NCBI GenBank assembly: GCA_023442525.1
Contig: JAEZZA010000028.1
Span: 1 to 42,398, forward strand
Origin: Bacteroidota bacterium
GTDB lineage: Bacteria > Bacteroidota > Bacteroidia > Bacteroidales > UBA10428
Direction: 5' to 3'
Length of the DNA stretch: 42,398 nt
Numbering within the stretch: the stretch's first letter is position 1; each line of letters starts with the position of its first letter. The position numbers were made by a program, and so were the translations under genes. This document shows, piece after piece, positions 18,301 through 24,714 of this stretch. Below the pieces are notes generated by a model, which was given only the letters and a program-made list of their open reading frames with translations, was not told the DNA's origin and ran no database searches.

Positions 18301-19796
18301 TCGGAAAGTGAGATGGCAAATCCGTTCAATCCACTTCCCTTGAATCCAAGCTCCTCAACCGACCAGTTCCCGGCTTTGAAATACGGTACACCCGTGGAGA
18401 CCATCATTTGCTCGAATCTTAGTCCGGAAAGTGATAATCCCTTTCGCTGACGTTGATAATCGGTTGTATCACTCTCTGATATTTTACCCAGTTTGGCCCC
18501 GATATCGATTTGACCGTTCAGTAAAGCCGTTGCCGATATTTTGCCTTCCTGGCTGGTAATAGCGATGCTCGAAGATCTGTCCACGGTCATTTTGGCCATG
18601 AACATTGGGATTTCAATGTCTTCAGGCATACTTGCCGAGAACAGAAAATCGCCCTTATGATCAATCAATGCGGCATAGGCGAGACTTTTTCCTTCCTTCA
18701 TAATGGGCAGACTTATTTTACCGGCCAGTTCTGCACTGGTAAGCGAGCCGCAAATGAAATTGATTCCTGCCCTGTCGAGCGAAAATGCCCAACCATCGAT
18801 ATCACCCTCATCCAGGGAAATAAGATCTTCGGCACCAAAAAATCCGGTCAGTCCCGAATCATCCAAAATCAAATTTCTGGAAAGGATTTGCACACGTTTT
18901 CCCTTATTCAGTTCCGGTGGCATGCGCAATACTGCCTGCCTCATATAAATGCCCTGCCAGAGTGCATGAAAATTCCCATAGGGAGCTAAACCGGGGTAAT
19001 TATCAGGAAATACCATCCCGGCAGGATTACTCAGATCGCTAAAATCAAATGAAAGCTGGCTAACTTCAAATCCGAAGCCTTTAAAATCTTTTATCTGGAA
19101 TGGCGGCAGGCTTATCTCAACAATCAGATTGCTCCAACTTGTTATCGATGTAATAAAATTGGCAGTAAGTTTTTGATTTTCCAGTTGAATTCCGGTGGCC
19201 GGGTCTTCGGGAACAAATACATGCTCTGATAACTCTATTCCGGCATCCACAACCATGTTGATGAAACCGCTGCAATCGAAATGTACTTTGGAACGCGCTA
19301 CACCGGTTGTCGACTTCCCATAAATAACAAGATCCATCATACCCAGGTTGATCACTTCATCCTTTAACAATGCCAATTCGACTACACCGTTAATTCCACC
19401 CGAAGCACTCAATGGTATCTTGTTTGCAACAAAATTTAATGCCTTCCCCTGCGGTGTTACAAAATGCATGTAGGCGTTAATGAATGCGCCCTGCGGTGTT
19501 ATTTCATCACTTTCAAGAATAATGGTATAATTACAACCCGAAATTTCCTTTACAATTCCTAAGGGATACCTGACCTGATATGAGGGGTCGAGATTGGAGA
19601 TTAGGTTGTTTTGTTCCTCAACCCTGGTAGCAAGTGCTGCAATTTTCTGCTCCAGACGACGAATGCTATCGGGTACCGCTGGAAGATCCACAGCATATAA
19701 CTTAACTTCCGAACCAATCAGGATGAGGAAACTGAAAGCAAAGACAAGCATTCCGGAAGTCAGATTCTTCCGAACCAAATAAGAAAAGTGTGACAT
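15369..19796 (-). CDS. Very large exported protein of unknown family, first gene of the surface operon
   Basis: The protein has 1475 residues. A hydrophobic N-terminal segment (about 15-36) serves as signal or anchor. It is followed by a short coiled-coil-like heptad stretch (RRLEQKIAALATRVEEQNN, about 46-64). The rest is a beta-rich, glycine- and aromatic-rich chain without transmembrane helices; stretches such as NPFWMRGQVGGYYKLLGG and GDIGIKIKIFSKKIKASI suggest long beta-sheet or barrel-like structure. Near 1040-1160 are Ig-like segments (PFTISDDQGEQSFKV). No T9SS sorting domain, protease motif or nucleotide-binding motif is seen, and I do not recognise the family. It heads the six-gene operon and is coupled to the FN3 lipoprotein by an ATGA overlap. 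Size and position suggest a core scaffold or export component. Confidence 0.7.
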   Translation of the reverse strand: MSHFSYLVRKNLTSGMLVFAFSFLILIGSEVKLYAVDLPAVPDSIRRLEQKIAALATRVEEQNNLISNLDPSYQVRYPLGIVKEISGCNYTIILESDEITPQGAFINAYMHFVTPQGKALNFVANKIPLSASGGINGVVELALLKDEVINLGMMDLVIYGKSTTGVARSKVHFDCSGFINMVVDAGIELSEHVFVPEDPATGIQLENQKLTANFITSITSWSNLIVEISLPPFQIKDFKGFGFEVSQLSFDFSDLSNPAGMVFPDNYPGLAPYGNFHALWQGIYMRQAVLRMPPELNKGKRVQILSRNLILDDSGLTGFFGAEDLISLDEGDIDGWAFSLDRAGINFICGSLTSAELAGKISLPIMKEGKSLAYAALIDHKGDFLFSASMPEDIEIPMFMAKMTVDRSSSIAITSQEGKISATALLNGQIDIGAKLGKISESDTTDYQRQRKGLSLSGLRFEQMMVSTGVPYFKAGNWSVEELGFKGSGLNGFAISLSDIGVKEEPGGGVGLGFKGRVNFSGDKYCASASVSLWSDRKTINDRTRYKYRSAEIHEIYLKVDDNAISLEGYFAIFNNDAKYGDGFAAQVKAKFLFIGLAATAVFGEVDDFKYFYIDALADLSKTPITAGAIAFYGFGGGAYSRMRQIPGMANPLAATQSRTGTRSPIAYEPDYNTLFGFKATVALGTAGNPRPFNAKVTFEMNFNTNGGIKNVMFYGAGYFMSELDVIADSQEAPVYGTVFIGYDVDNRVFHSNLKVYVNVARGLIQGINPGYLAGEAVIHVDPDDWYIHIGRPATRVGLKISVLGISIVNGSYFMMGTKIDEMPPPPDKVLQILGTKVASRPAGEMSLKGFCFGTNFGISTGEMQLLVFYARFDLGLGFDVILADRSDYVCAYNGDRPGINGWYAEGQVYAFIEGDIGIKIKIFSKKIKASIINIGVATLLEAKLPNPFWMRGQVGGYYKLLGGKIKGKCNFKFELGKLCEFVQVVSDTTNAVESLEIIADITPENGRKEIDVFNAPQVVFNYQINKPFTISDDQGEQSFKVILDHFKVRAGEMDLPGSYMWNENGDVLVFNPRDILPGKADIHLEAVVHFEELVNGSWQAVRNHKNEVITQSKWSSFVTGEAPDYIPQGNVSYSYPERLMANFYKNEHATGYIQLKQGQEYLFTPDDEWKQYVRFTPTAGGSPLYLSFSYSPEGKKISHSFPAGLSHQTMYKIEIVNIPANAARSIDHNIQTITNRSGNEAGEMETTQNAAVGELNIPGESVLYESYFRTSKYNTFAEKVNAINIAQGYTYPIAQGLYKVGARVSGSEFFDEVELNGTGGQKPLIEFLAGESCVWLRDMAKPVIYDGYPVTEKMVIRWRDTGELGVVPLKAVKFTLPGIKLSRLTIDDFVGGVSPLLDFTGSLSYDLNITAVFDWQDIVTGAFRSEVFTPRILMILGNPFPAILFNTSYPVILFYQLPGTNQKTSEATLNINVL

Positions 19797-19899
19797 TAAG
19801 ATTTATTAGTTTTAGGTGTTTGGATGCTTGGGTGTACTTTTTTTTTGGGATTTATAGTAAGTTATTATAATTAGTGAAATATATAGTTTTTGGATAGGT

Positions 19900-20835
19900 T
19901 CAATATATTGTAATTTCTAAACTGTAATTCTTATTTCGTGAAATCCACTCTTTTACCTTTATGAGTGCCTCATCGTAGTTATCGATGGCCAATTCCCCGT
20001 ATGAAGTGAGTTTAACCGGGAAATCTCTCATGTAAGGAGCTACCAGCTCCATTATTCTGAATGCACAAATCACAGGTTTTTCATTATCCGGATTGGCAGA
20101 TAGACATTTCTCTTCGTCCGACAGGATTTCATTCAGCATATAATCAAACGCCTCTTTATTCCTTATGTATGCCAGATCGGGGAAAAGATGGGTTACGGTT
20201 CTGTCGTCAACTCCGGTGCTTCTCACTTTGTCAAGGCAATATTCAATACTTTCTCTATTTCCTAAACGAGCAAGTGCAAGATCAACGGTCCACCTCTGCT
20301 TTGCAGTAAGCGAATCGCCGGAGATTTTCAGATTTTCGAGGAAAGATATGGTTGAGGAGTTATGAATGAAACCCGACAACAGAATAATCCTTTCCAAATG
20401 ATAGGCATGTGAAGAGATCAGTGCCAATATGCTGTCGGCTGCATACGATGAAAAATCCCCTGAGGAAAAAGTTGAAAGCGCACGAGATGCCACACCACTG
20501 TTACCACTTTCTTTGTCTTTGCAAGCTTCCAGCAGGCATGAAGTAAGTAATTGGTTTTCTGCTTTGGTATTTTCCAATTGCCCTTTCCTCCTGATAAGAT
20601 CAATGGCTTTATATCTTACCAAACGGTCGACATTTGAAAAATAAGGCGTAGTAATGGCTACCATTTCTGAAACCGGAACCAGGCGGATTGTTGCGGTTGA
20701 AATTGTATAATTATTCCCTTTAACAGCTTCAGAAAAGTATTTTTGTACTTCTTCGGCAGGTGAATTGGTTGGTTGGCCTTGAGTGAATGGCAACATAACC
20801 AATAATATACATGATATCGTTACCAAATACTTCAT
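19900..20835 (-). CDS. Exported HEAT/ARM-like helical repeat protein
   Basis: The chosen ATG at 20835 gives 311 residues; a TTG four codons upstream (20847) is also open. The signal peptide is MKYLVTISCILLVMLPFTQGQ. The mature chain is almost wholly alpha-helical with irregular HEAT-like pairs: VRYKAIDLIRRKGQ, LLTSCLLEACKDKES, AADSILALISSHAYHLERI and WTVDLALARLGNRESIEYCL. No catalytic residues are apparent. HEAT folds usually serve protein contacts, so a periplasmic scaffold is plausible. It lies on the same strand 103 bp upstream of the 1475-aa gene and may be part of, or read into, the surface operon. No terminator is visible in the AT-rich gap. Confidence 0.7.
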   Translation of the reverse strand: MKYLVTISCILLVMLPFTQGQPTNSPAEEVQKYFSEAVKGNNYTISTATIRLVPVSEMVAITTPYFSNVDRLVRYKAIDLIRRKGQLENTKAENQLLTSCLLEACKDKESGNSGVASRALSTFSSGDFSSYAADSILALISSHAYHLERIILLSGFIHNSSTISFLENLKISGDSLTAKQRWTVDLALARLGNRESIEYCLDKVRSTGVDDRTVTHLFPDLAYIRNKEAFDYMLNEILSDEEKCLSANPDNEKPVICAFRIMELVAPYMRDFPVKLTSYGELAIDNYDEALIKVKEWISRNKNYSLEITIY

Positions 20836-21028
20836 TAACGACTGCAATTAAATCATCATGATTGAATATACAAAATACTTTTCTATTAATGCTTAATTTT
20901 GTTACATGAACGGCTTAATTTTTAGGAGGAAAGATTTTTTTAGAAGGGAGGATTTTATATTTCACTGCTACTGATGCGACACTCTTAAGTAGCATTTCTC
21001 CTGTAGCCTATAGGCTGCAACCTTAACA

Positions 21029-21088
21029 GCACGACTGACTGACTTCTGGGGCTGCTGGACTGACTGACTGCACGACTGCAAGACTGCC
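21029..21088 (+). repeat. Degenerate gactgcac/gactgact tandem repeat
   Basis: Several imperfect 4- and 8-base units of gact and gactgcac follow each other (acgactgactgact, then ctggactgactgactgcacg). The same motif recurs in another intergenic region at 39777-39818. Such short degenerate tandem repeats sit between genes here and show no coding character. Confidence 0.55.
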
Positions 21089-21104
21089 TCTGCTACCGAT
21101 CACA

Positions 21105-21133
21105 CCTGACAGGAGAGGAAAATACCTGTCAGG
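21105..21133. repeat. Hairpin cctgacagg / cctgtcagg
   Basis: Nine-base perfect inverted arms (21105-21113 and 21125-21133) flank an 11-base A/G-rich loop. No T-run follows on either side, so it is not a classical terminator. It is probably another short palindromic repeat. Confidence 0.5.
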
Positions 21134-21181
21134 AAGATCGGGACTGCACGACTACGTGTCCCGGGTCGGACTACAAAAATT

Positions 21182-21540
21182 CATCCTCTACGAGGATGGC
21201 AGGGTGGTCGGAGCATAATTCAATGCTACAATAATTCATCCTCTACGAGGATGAGGGGTGGTATGGCACATTGATCTCTCTATAAAATTTCATCCTCTAC
21301 GAGGATGGGGGGTAAAAATAACCTCGTAGAGGTTGAATGATTGTAGAATGTTATGGTCAAGGATTTTTCCAACCTCGTAGAGGTTGAATGATTGTAGAAT
21401 GTTTATAGTCAAGGATTTTTCCAACCTCGTAGAGGTTGAATGATTGTAGAATGTTATGGTCAAGGATTTTTCCAACCTCGTAGAGGTTGAATGATTGTAG
21501 AATGTTTATGGTCAAGGATTTTTCCAACCTCGTAGAGGTT
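21182..21540. repeat. Clustered array of eight palindromes with a common cctcTACgagg core
   Basis: Three copies of the 17-bp palindrome catcctctacgaggatg lie at 21182, 21237 and 21291. Five copies of the 15-bp palindrome aacctcgtagaggtt follow at 21320, 21371, 21423, 21474 and 21526. The cores are reverse complements of each other. Spacing is 54-55 bp in the first set and alternates 51 and 52 bp in the second. Spacers differ in the first set but are nearly identical in the second (gaatgattgtagaatgt...caaggatttttcc). This is a REP-like or tandem palindrome cluster, not a CRISPR array: the spacers repeat and there are no cas genes. A minus-strand open frame through it is a by-product of the repeats. 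Confidence 0.85.
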
Positions 21541-21633
21541 GAAGTCGGTCAACTCGGTTTGGTTACCTATTGCATCATATGCCATACTGATAGTTGAACC
21601 TAGCGTTATAATCTCTGAAGGCTTTCCATAAGT
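21526..21633 (-). pseudogene. Possible YD/Rhs-repeat coding remnant
   Basis: The minus strand reads TYGKPSEIITLGSTISMAYD then AIGNQTELTDFNLYEV, and runs straight into the last palindrome of the array. The pattern Y-G-x-P-x-E-I...Y-D-x-x-G-N resembles one YD repeat of Rhs-family proteins. A TGA lies just upstream in frame, and the array scrambles the frame downstream. It therefore looks like a decayed piece of a larger gene into which the palindromes expanded. The fragment is short and the assignment weak. Confidence 0.35.
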
Positions 21634-21895
21634 CCTTCAGGACGGTACATATTGTTATATTGACAAACACTGGTGGCGTTACGATTCACAAAGGCAGGTT
21701 TACTCAGATCTTACCCTAAAGCTTCGATTGGTATCTGAGGCCGGATGGGACAATGAAGACAGGATATCCTTTCCGGAAGGCTGGTCAGAGCCCTTTTTGC
21801 GAGTTCGGTCTCGTAACGGCCTTTTAAAGATCTTAACACGTTGCTGCCCGTCAGGGACTCGTGGGACGTGGGACTTATGGGACTTTAATGTCTAA
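21632..21895 (+). pseudogene. Possible coding remnant, unrecognised
   Basis: An 88-codon plus-strand frame without a credible start reads, in part, YIDKHWWRYDSQRQVYS, LRLVSEAGWDNEDRISF and PEGWSEPFLRVRSRNG, up to a TAA at 21893-21895. The first 65 codons have protein-like composition. The last 20 run through a degenerate gggac repeat (about 21853-21885) and look spurious. No family is recognised. Confidence 0.3.
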
Positions 21896-22743
21896 AGCGG
21901 TATTTGGGTTATGCCCGCGAGGGCGTAAGCTTGTTCTTTTACCCACCTGGCCCATTTCGCGGGAGTTTTTGAATGATCAAATGTCTCGTACGGTATAGGC
22001 TTGCCAAATGAAATGGTTACTTTTTCGTTTTTATGCTTCCAGGTTTCATCAACCAGATACAACATTTCAATATTGGCCTTAATACCTATTAATTTCCTGA
22101 AGTTGGCCAGCCCGTAAAAGAAAGAGGAGTTGCGGCCCGTGCAATGCACCGGTACTACATCGCGTTTGTACTGAACGGCTTTGGTAATGAAATTCTTCTT
22201 CCATTCCAGATCGACAATCTGCCCGCTTATCCTCCGCGATACCAATCCAGCCGGAAAGGTCACTATCTGAATATCCGAAAGATAGGCATCGTTAAGCTGT
22301 GAAGCCGACTGAGCACCCTGCCTGCCATGCTTATTGACGGGCAAAAACAACGGAGCCAGATTCTCAATATTCATTAAAATATCATTGGCAAGTACCCTGA
22401 ATTCAGAATAGTACCTGCTCATTACCTCCATTAGCAATATTCCGTCGAATCCTCCATACGGATGATTCGAAGCAAAAATGCAGCGCTTATCAACAGGAAT
22501 GTTTTCTTCCCCCTTCACTTCCAGTGAAATATTGAAATCCTCAATTACACCACGGGCAAAATCAACACCGTATTTATGTCCGTGACGCGCCAGAAAATCA
22601 TTGATATCGTCCTGATGAACGATCTTCTCGAGATAACTATAAATAAACCCCGGCAGCATCCGCGCCATCTTCGGATTCTTGTTATGAAATATCCGCCGTA
22701 CGTTTACCGTATCCGGCTTCAATTGTTTTCCCTGATCAGCCAT
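21892..22743 (-). CDS. Lysophospholipid acyltransferase-family protein (PlsC-like)
   Basis: The protein has 283 residues from the ATG at 22743; the frame extends to a GTG at 22809, but the extra 22 residues look unlike a start region. The family transfers acyl chains to lysophospholipids or ornithine-lipid-type acceptors at the inner membrane. The acyltransferase block is ASNHPYGGFDG, with H94 and D100 separated by five residues instead of the usual four, a variant I associate with the hemolysin/OlsA-like branch. Later blocks include LFLPVNKHGRQG, IVTFPAGLVSRR (the FPEG-type block with A for E) and VVPVHCTGRNSSFFYGL. The substrate is not determinable. It is transcribed away from the mraZ cluster, so its promoter lies in the shared 172-bp spacer. 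Confidence 0.8.
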   Translation of the reverse strand: MADQGKQLKPDTVNVRRIFHNKNPKMARMLPGFIYSYLEKIVHQDDINDFLARHGHKYGVDFARGVIEDFNISLEVKGEENIPVDKRCIFASNHPYGGFDGILLMEVMSRYYSEFRVLANDILMNIENLAPLFLPVNKHGRQGAQSASQLNDAYLSDIQIVTFPAGLVSRRISGQIVDLEWKKNFITKAVQYKRDVVPVHCTGRNSSFFYGLANFRKLIGIKANIEMLYLVDETWKHKNEKVTISFGKPIPYETFDHSKTPAKWARWVKEQAYALAGITQIPL

Positions 22744-22843
22744 ATCAATGAATTGAATACCAAAAATAGAAATTATGTTGAAAACTTGGGAATCTTTGGT
22801 ATTGCTCACAATAAAGCCTGGGTGGAAAAAGTTATTAACAAAG

Positions 22844-22878
22844 TGGGAAAAAATGGGTAATGGTGGAATAAAGTGGGA
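22844..22878 (+). promoter_or_regulatory. MraZ operator: four TGGG-type boxes at 10-bp spacing
   Basis: Boxes start at 22844 (tggga), 22854 (tgggt), 22864 (tggaa) and 22874 (tggga), each separated by exactly five bases, so all face the same side of the helix. MraZ in other bacteria binds direct TGGG repeats with 5-base spacers ahead of its own gene and represses or tunes the dcw cluster. The set ends 37 bp before the mraZ start. An AT-rich tatactattttt stretch directly after it (about 22885-22896) could be the -7 region, which is less certain. Confidence 0.8.
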
Positions 22879-22915
22879 ATAAATATACTATTTTTACACT
22901 CCAAAGCAAAAACCA

Positions 22916-23389
22916 GTGAGCATAACCTTTATAGGAGATTACACCTGCAAGCTCGACGATAAAGGCCGGGTGCTGCTGCCTTCCGCGTTTATTAAACAAA
23001 TGGCGGGCAGCGTACAGGAGAGGTTTGTGCTTAAGAAAGATATTTTTGAATCGTGCCTGGTGCTCTATCCGATGAATGAGTGGGAAAGGCAAAATGAAAT
23101 TCTGCTTCAGAACACCAATCCTTACAACCGCGAGCATAACAAATTCCTGCGTGGATTTTATAAGGGAACTGCAGAAGTTGTCCTCGATTCGAGCAACCGC
23201 ATTCTCATTCCCAGGCGGTTACTCGATGAGATACGCGCCGGAAAAGAAATTGTACTTGCCGGCCAGCTCGGGAAAATTGAAATATGGCCTGCTGATACCT
23301 ATGATAAGGTGGAGGGAGGAGACGAAAACTTCGCACGGCTCGCCGAAAAAATCATGGGAAAGATTGACAAGGGGGAAAACGAGAAATAG
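22916..23389 (+). CDS. mraZ: Transcriptional regulator MraZ
   Basis: The protein has 157 residues, starting with GTG at 22916. It has two SpoVT/AbrB-like swapped-hairpin halves: DDKGRVLLPSAF (about 14-25) and LDSSNRILIPRR (about 90-101). MraZ forms a ring and binds repeated TGGG boxes upstream of its own gene; four such boxes lie just upstream here. It is the first gene of the division and cell-wall cluster, and rsmH begins 6 bp after its stop. The GTG is supported because the downstream sequence MSITFIGDYTCKLDDKGRV aligns with the usual MraZ N-terminus, and nothing upstream fits. Confidence 0.95.
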   Translation: MSITFIGDYTCKLDDKGRVLLPSAFIKQMAGSVQERFVLKKDIFESCLVLYPMNEWERQNEILLQNTNPYNREHNKFLRGFYKGTAEVVLDSSNRILIPRRLLDEIRAGKEIVLAGQLGKIEIWPADTYDKVEGGDENFARLAEKIMGKIDKGENEK

Positions 23390-23395
23390 AAGTGA

Positions 23396-24310
23396 ATGGA
23401 CGAATATCACATACCGGTACTCCTGAAGGAAAGCGTGGACGGATTAAACATAGATCCGAACGGGACCTATGTAGATGCAACATTCGGGGGTGGCGGACAT
23501 TCGGCCGAAATACTGAAACGACTTGATAAGGGAAGGCTTTATGCATTCGACCAGGATGAAGATGCAGCAAAGAACCAGCCCGAAAGTGACAAGTTCTTTT
23601 TTGTACTGGGAAATTTCAGGTTCCTGAAAAACTACCTGAATTACTACGGGATCAAAAAGATTGATGGAATACTGGCCGATCTGGGAGTTTCTTCCTATCA
23701 TTTCAACACAATCGAAAGAGGTTTTACCTACCGGGCCGATTCAGGCCTGGATATGCGGATGAACCGGAAAAGCAAAATCTCGGCCGAAAGTGTGATCAAC
23801 AACTACAACGCCGATCAATTATCTGATGTTTTCTATCAATACGGTGAAATTCCACAGGCCCGCCGGCTGGCTGCAGCCATTGTAAAGGCACGCCAGGAAC
23901 AACCGATTCTTACAACAGGCCGGCTTGTTGAAACCATCAGGCCTTTTATTCCCTTCCAGGCAGAGAACCAATTTCTGTCAAAGGTATTTCAGGCCATCAG
24001 GATTGAAGTAAACAGCGAAATGGAAAGCCTGGAGAAAATGCTTTTGGATACCCTTGAAATGTTGACTGCCGGCGGCCGTATGGTTATCATCAGTTACCAT
24101 TCCCTCGAAGACAGGATGGTAAAAAATTTCATGCGATGGGGGAATGTCAGCGAGAAGCCGGCTTCGGACATTTTTGGCAATGTAAATGAGCCGTTCCGCC
24201 TCATTACCCGAAAGGCCATTACCGCCAGGGATGAAGAAGTAAAAATGAATCCGAGGGCACGCAGTGCGAAATTGAGAATTGCTGAAAAGAAAGATGTACA
24301 ACAACAATAA
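23396..24310 (+). CDS. rsmH: 16S rRNA (cytosine(1402)-N4)-methyltransferase RsmH
   Basis: The protein has 304 residues, normal for the family. It methylates N4 of C1402 in 16S rRNA using S-adenosylmethionine, in the cytoplasm. The N-terminal HIPVLLKE leads into the SAM-binding loop DATFGGGGHS (27-36). ILADLGVSSYHF and the RGFTYRADSGLDMRMN block, characteristic of the family, follow. The C-terminus has ISYHSLEDRMVKNF and PRARSAKLRIAEK. It is the second gene of the dcw cluster, followed after 12 bp by the FtsL-like gene. Confidence 0.96.
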   Translation: MDEYHIPVLLKESVDGLNIDPNGTYVDATFGGGGHSAEILKRLDKGRLYAFDQDEDAAKNQPESDKFFFVLGNFRFLKNYLNYYGIKKIDGILADLGVSSYHFNTIERGFTYRADSGLDMRMNRKSKISAESVINNYNADQLSDVFYQYGEIPQARRLAAAIVKARQEQPILTTGRLVETIRPFIPFQAENQFLSKVFQAIRIEVNSEMESLEKMLLDTLEMLTAGGRMVIISYHSLEDRMVKNFMRWGNVSEKPASDIFGNVNEPFRLITRKAITARDEEVKMNPRARSAKLRIAEKKDVQQQ

Positions 24311-24322
24311 AACACCGGTGTA

Positions 24323-24712
24323 ATGCAGGAAATTGAATTTGATCAGCTTCGTGAGACCAGTGATCAGCCCACTCACCGTGTTTTGGAAAATACCGGAAGA
24401 AAAAAAGTCCGTGTAAAGGAAATTATCGACGGAACCATTCTGGTTCGCGAAAATGTTCGCAAACAGCTTCCTTTCCTGTTGTTTCTCACTTTTCTCGGTG
24501 TTATTTACATTGGAAACCGCTTTCATGCCGAAAGGATGGTGAGGCAGATCGATCAGCTCAAAGTGGAAGTGAACAACCTCCGGTCGGAACAAATTACAAC
24601 AACTTCAGAATTAATGAACATTAGCAGGCCTTCGGAGGTTGCAGCACTGGTTGAAGAGAAGGGACTGGGACTTAAAGAATCGTTGGAACCACCAAAAAAA
24701 TTAAAGAAGTAG
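24323..24712 (+). CDS. ftsL: FtsL-like cell division protein
   Basis: The protein has 129 residues. A cytoplasmic N-terminal tail of about 47 residues is followed by one membrane helix (QLPFLLFLTFLGVIYIGN, about 48-65). Next comes a coiled-coil (AERMVRQIDQLKVEVNNLRS) and a short tail rich in Lys and Pro. Sequence identity to E. coli FtsL is low, but topology, size and position between rsmH and ftsI match the Bacteroidota FtsL-like family. It would pair with a FtsB/DivIC partner and FtsQ to activate FtsW-FtsI at the septum. The stop is 2 bp from the ftsI start, so the pair is tightly coupled. Confidence 0.85.
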   Translation: MQEIEFDQLRETSDQPTHRVLENTGRKKVRVKEIIDGTILVRENVRKQLPFLLFLTFLGVIYIGNRFHAERMVRQIDQLKVEVNNLRSEQITTTSELMNISRPSEVAALVEEKGLGLKESLEPPKKLKK

Positions 24713-24714
24713 CG

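Larger units (their letters stand above)
20836..21181. other. Intergenic stretch with hairpins and degenerate short repeats
   Basis: No gene is visible. The first 130 bases are AT-rich and probably hold the promoter of the HEAT-like gene on the minus strand, but no clear TAnnTTTG box was found. A 12-bp perfect palindrome, agcctataggct, lies at 21005-21016. Degenerate gactgcac/gactgact units fill 21029-21088. A 9-bp-arm hairpin is at 21105-21133. Confidence 0.6.

Noticed and set aside
21290..21475. Small minus-strand protein with FNLYEVGKILDHNILQS repeats
   Set aside because: It is only the translation of the palindrome array. Frame changes with the 51/52-bp period and there is no independent coding signal.
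21182..21540. CRISPR array
   Set aside because: Repeats are short palindromes, spacers in the second half are nearly identical to each other, and no cas gene is in the window.
22744..22809. Longer acyltransferase start at GTG 22809
   Set aside because: The added 22 residues are unlike the N-termini of this family and would crowd the mraZ control region; the ATG at 22743 is simpler.
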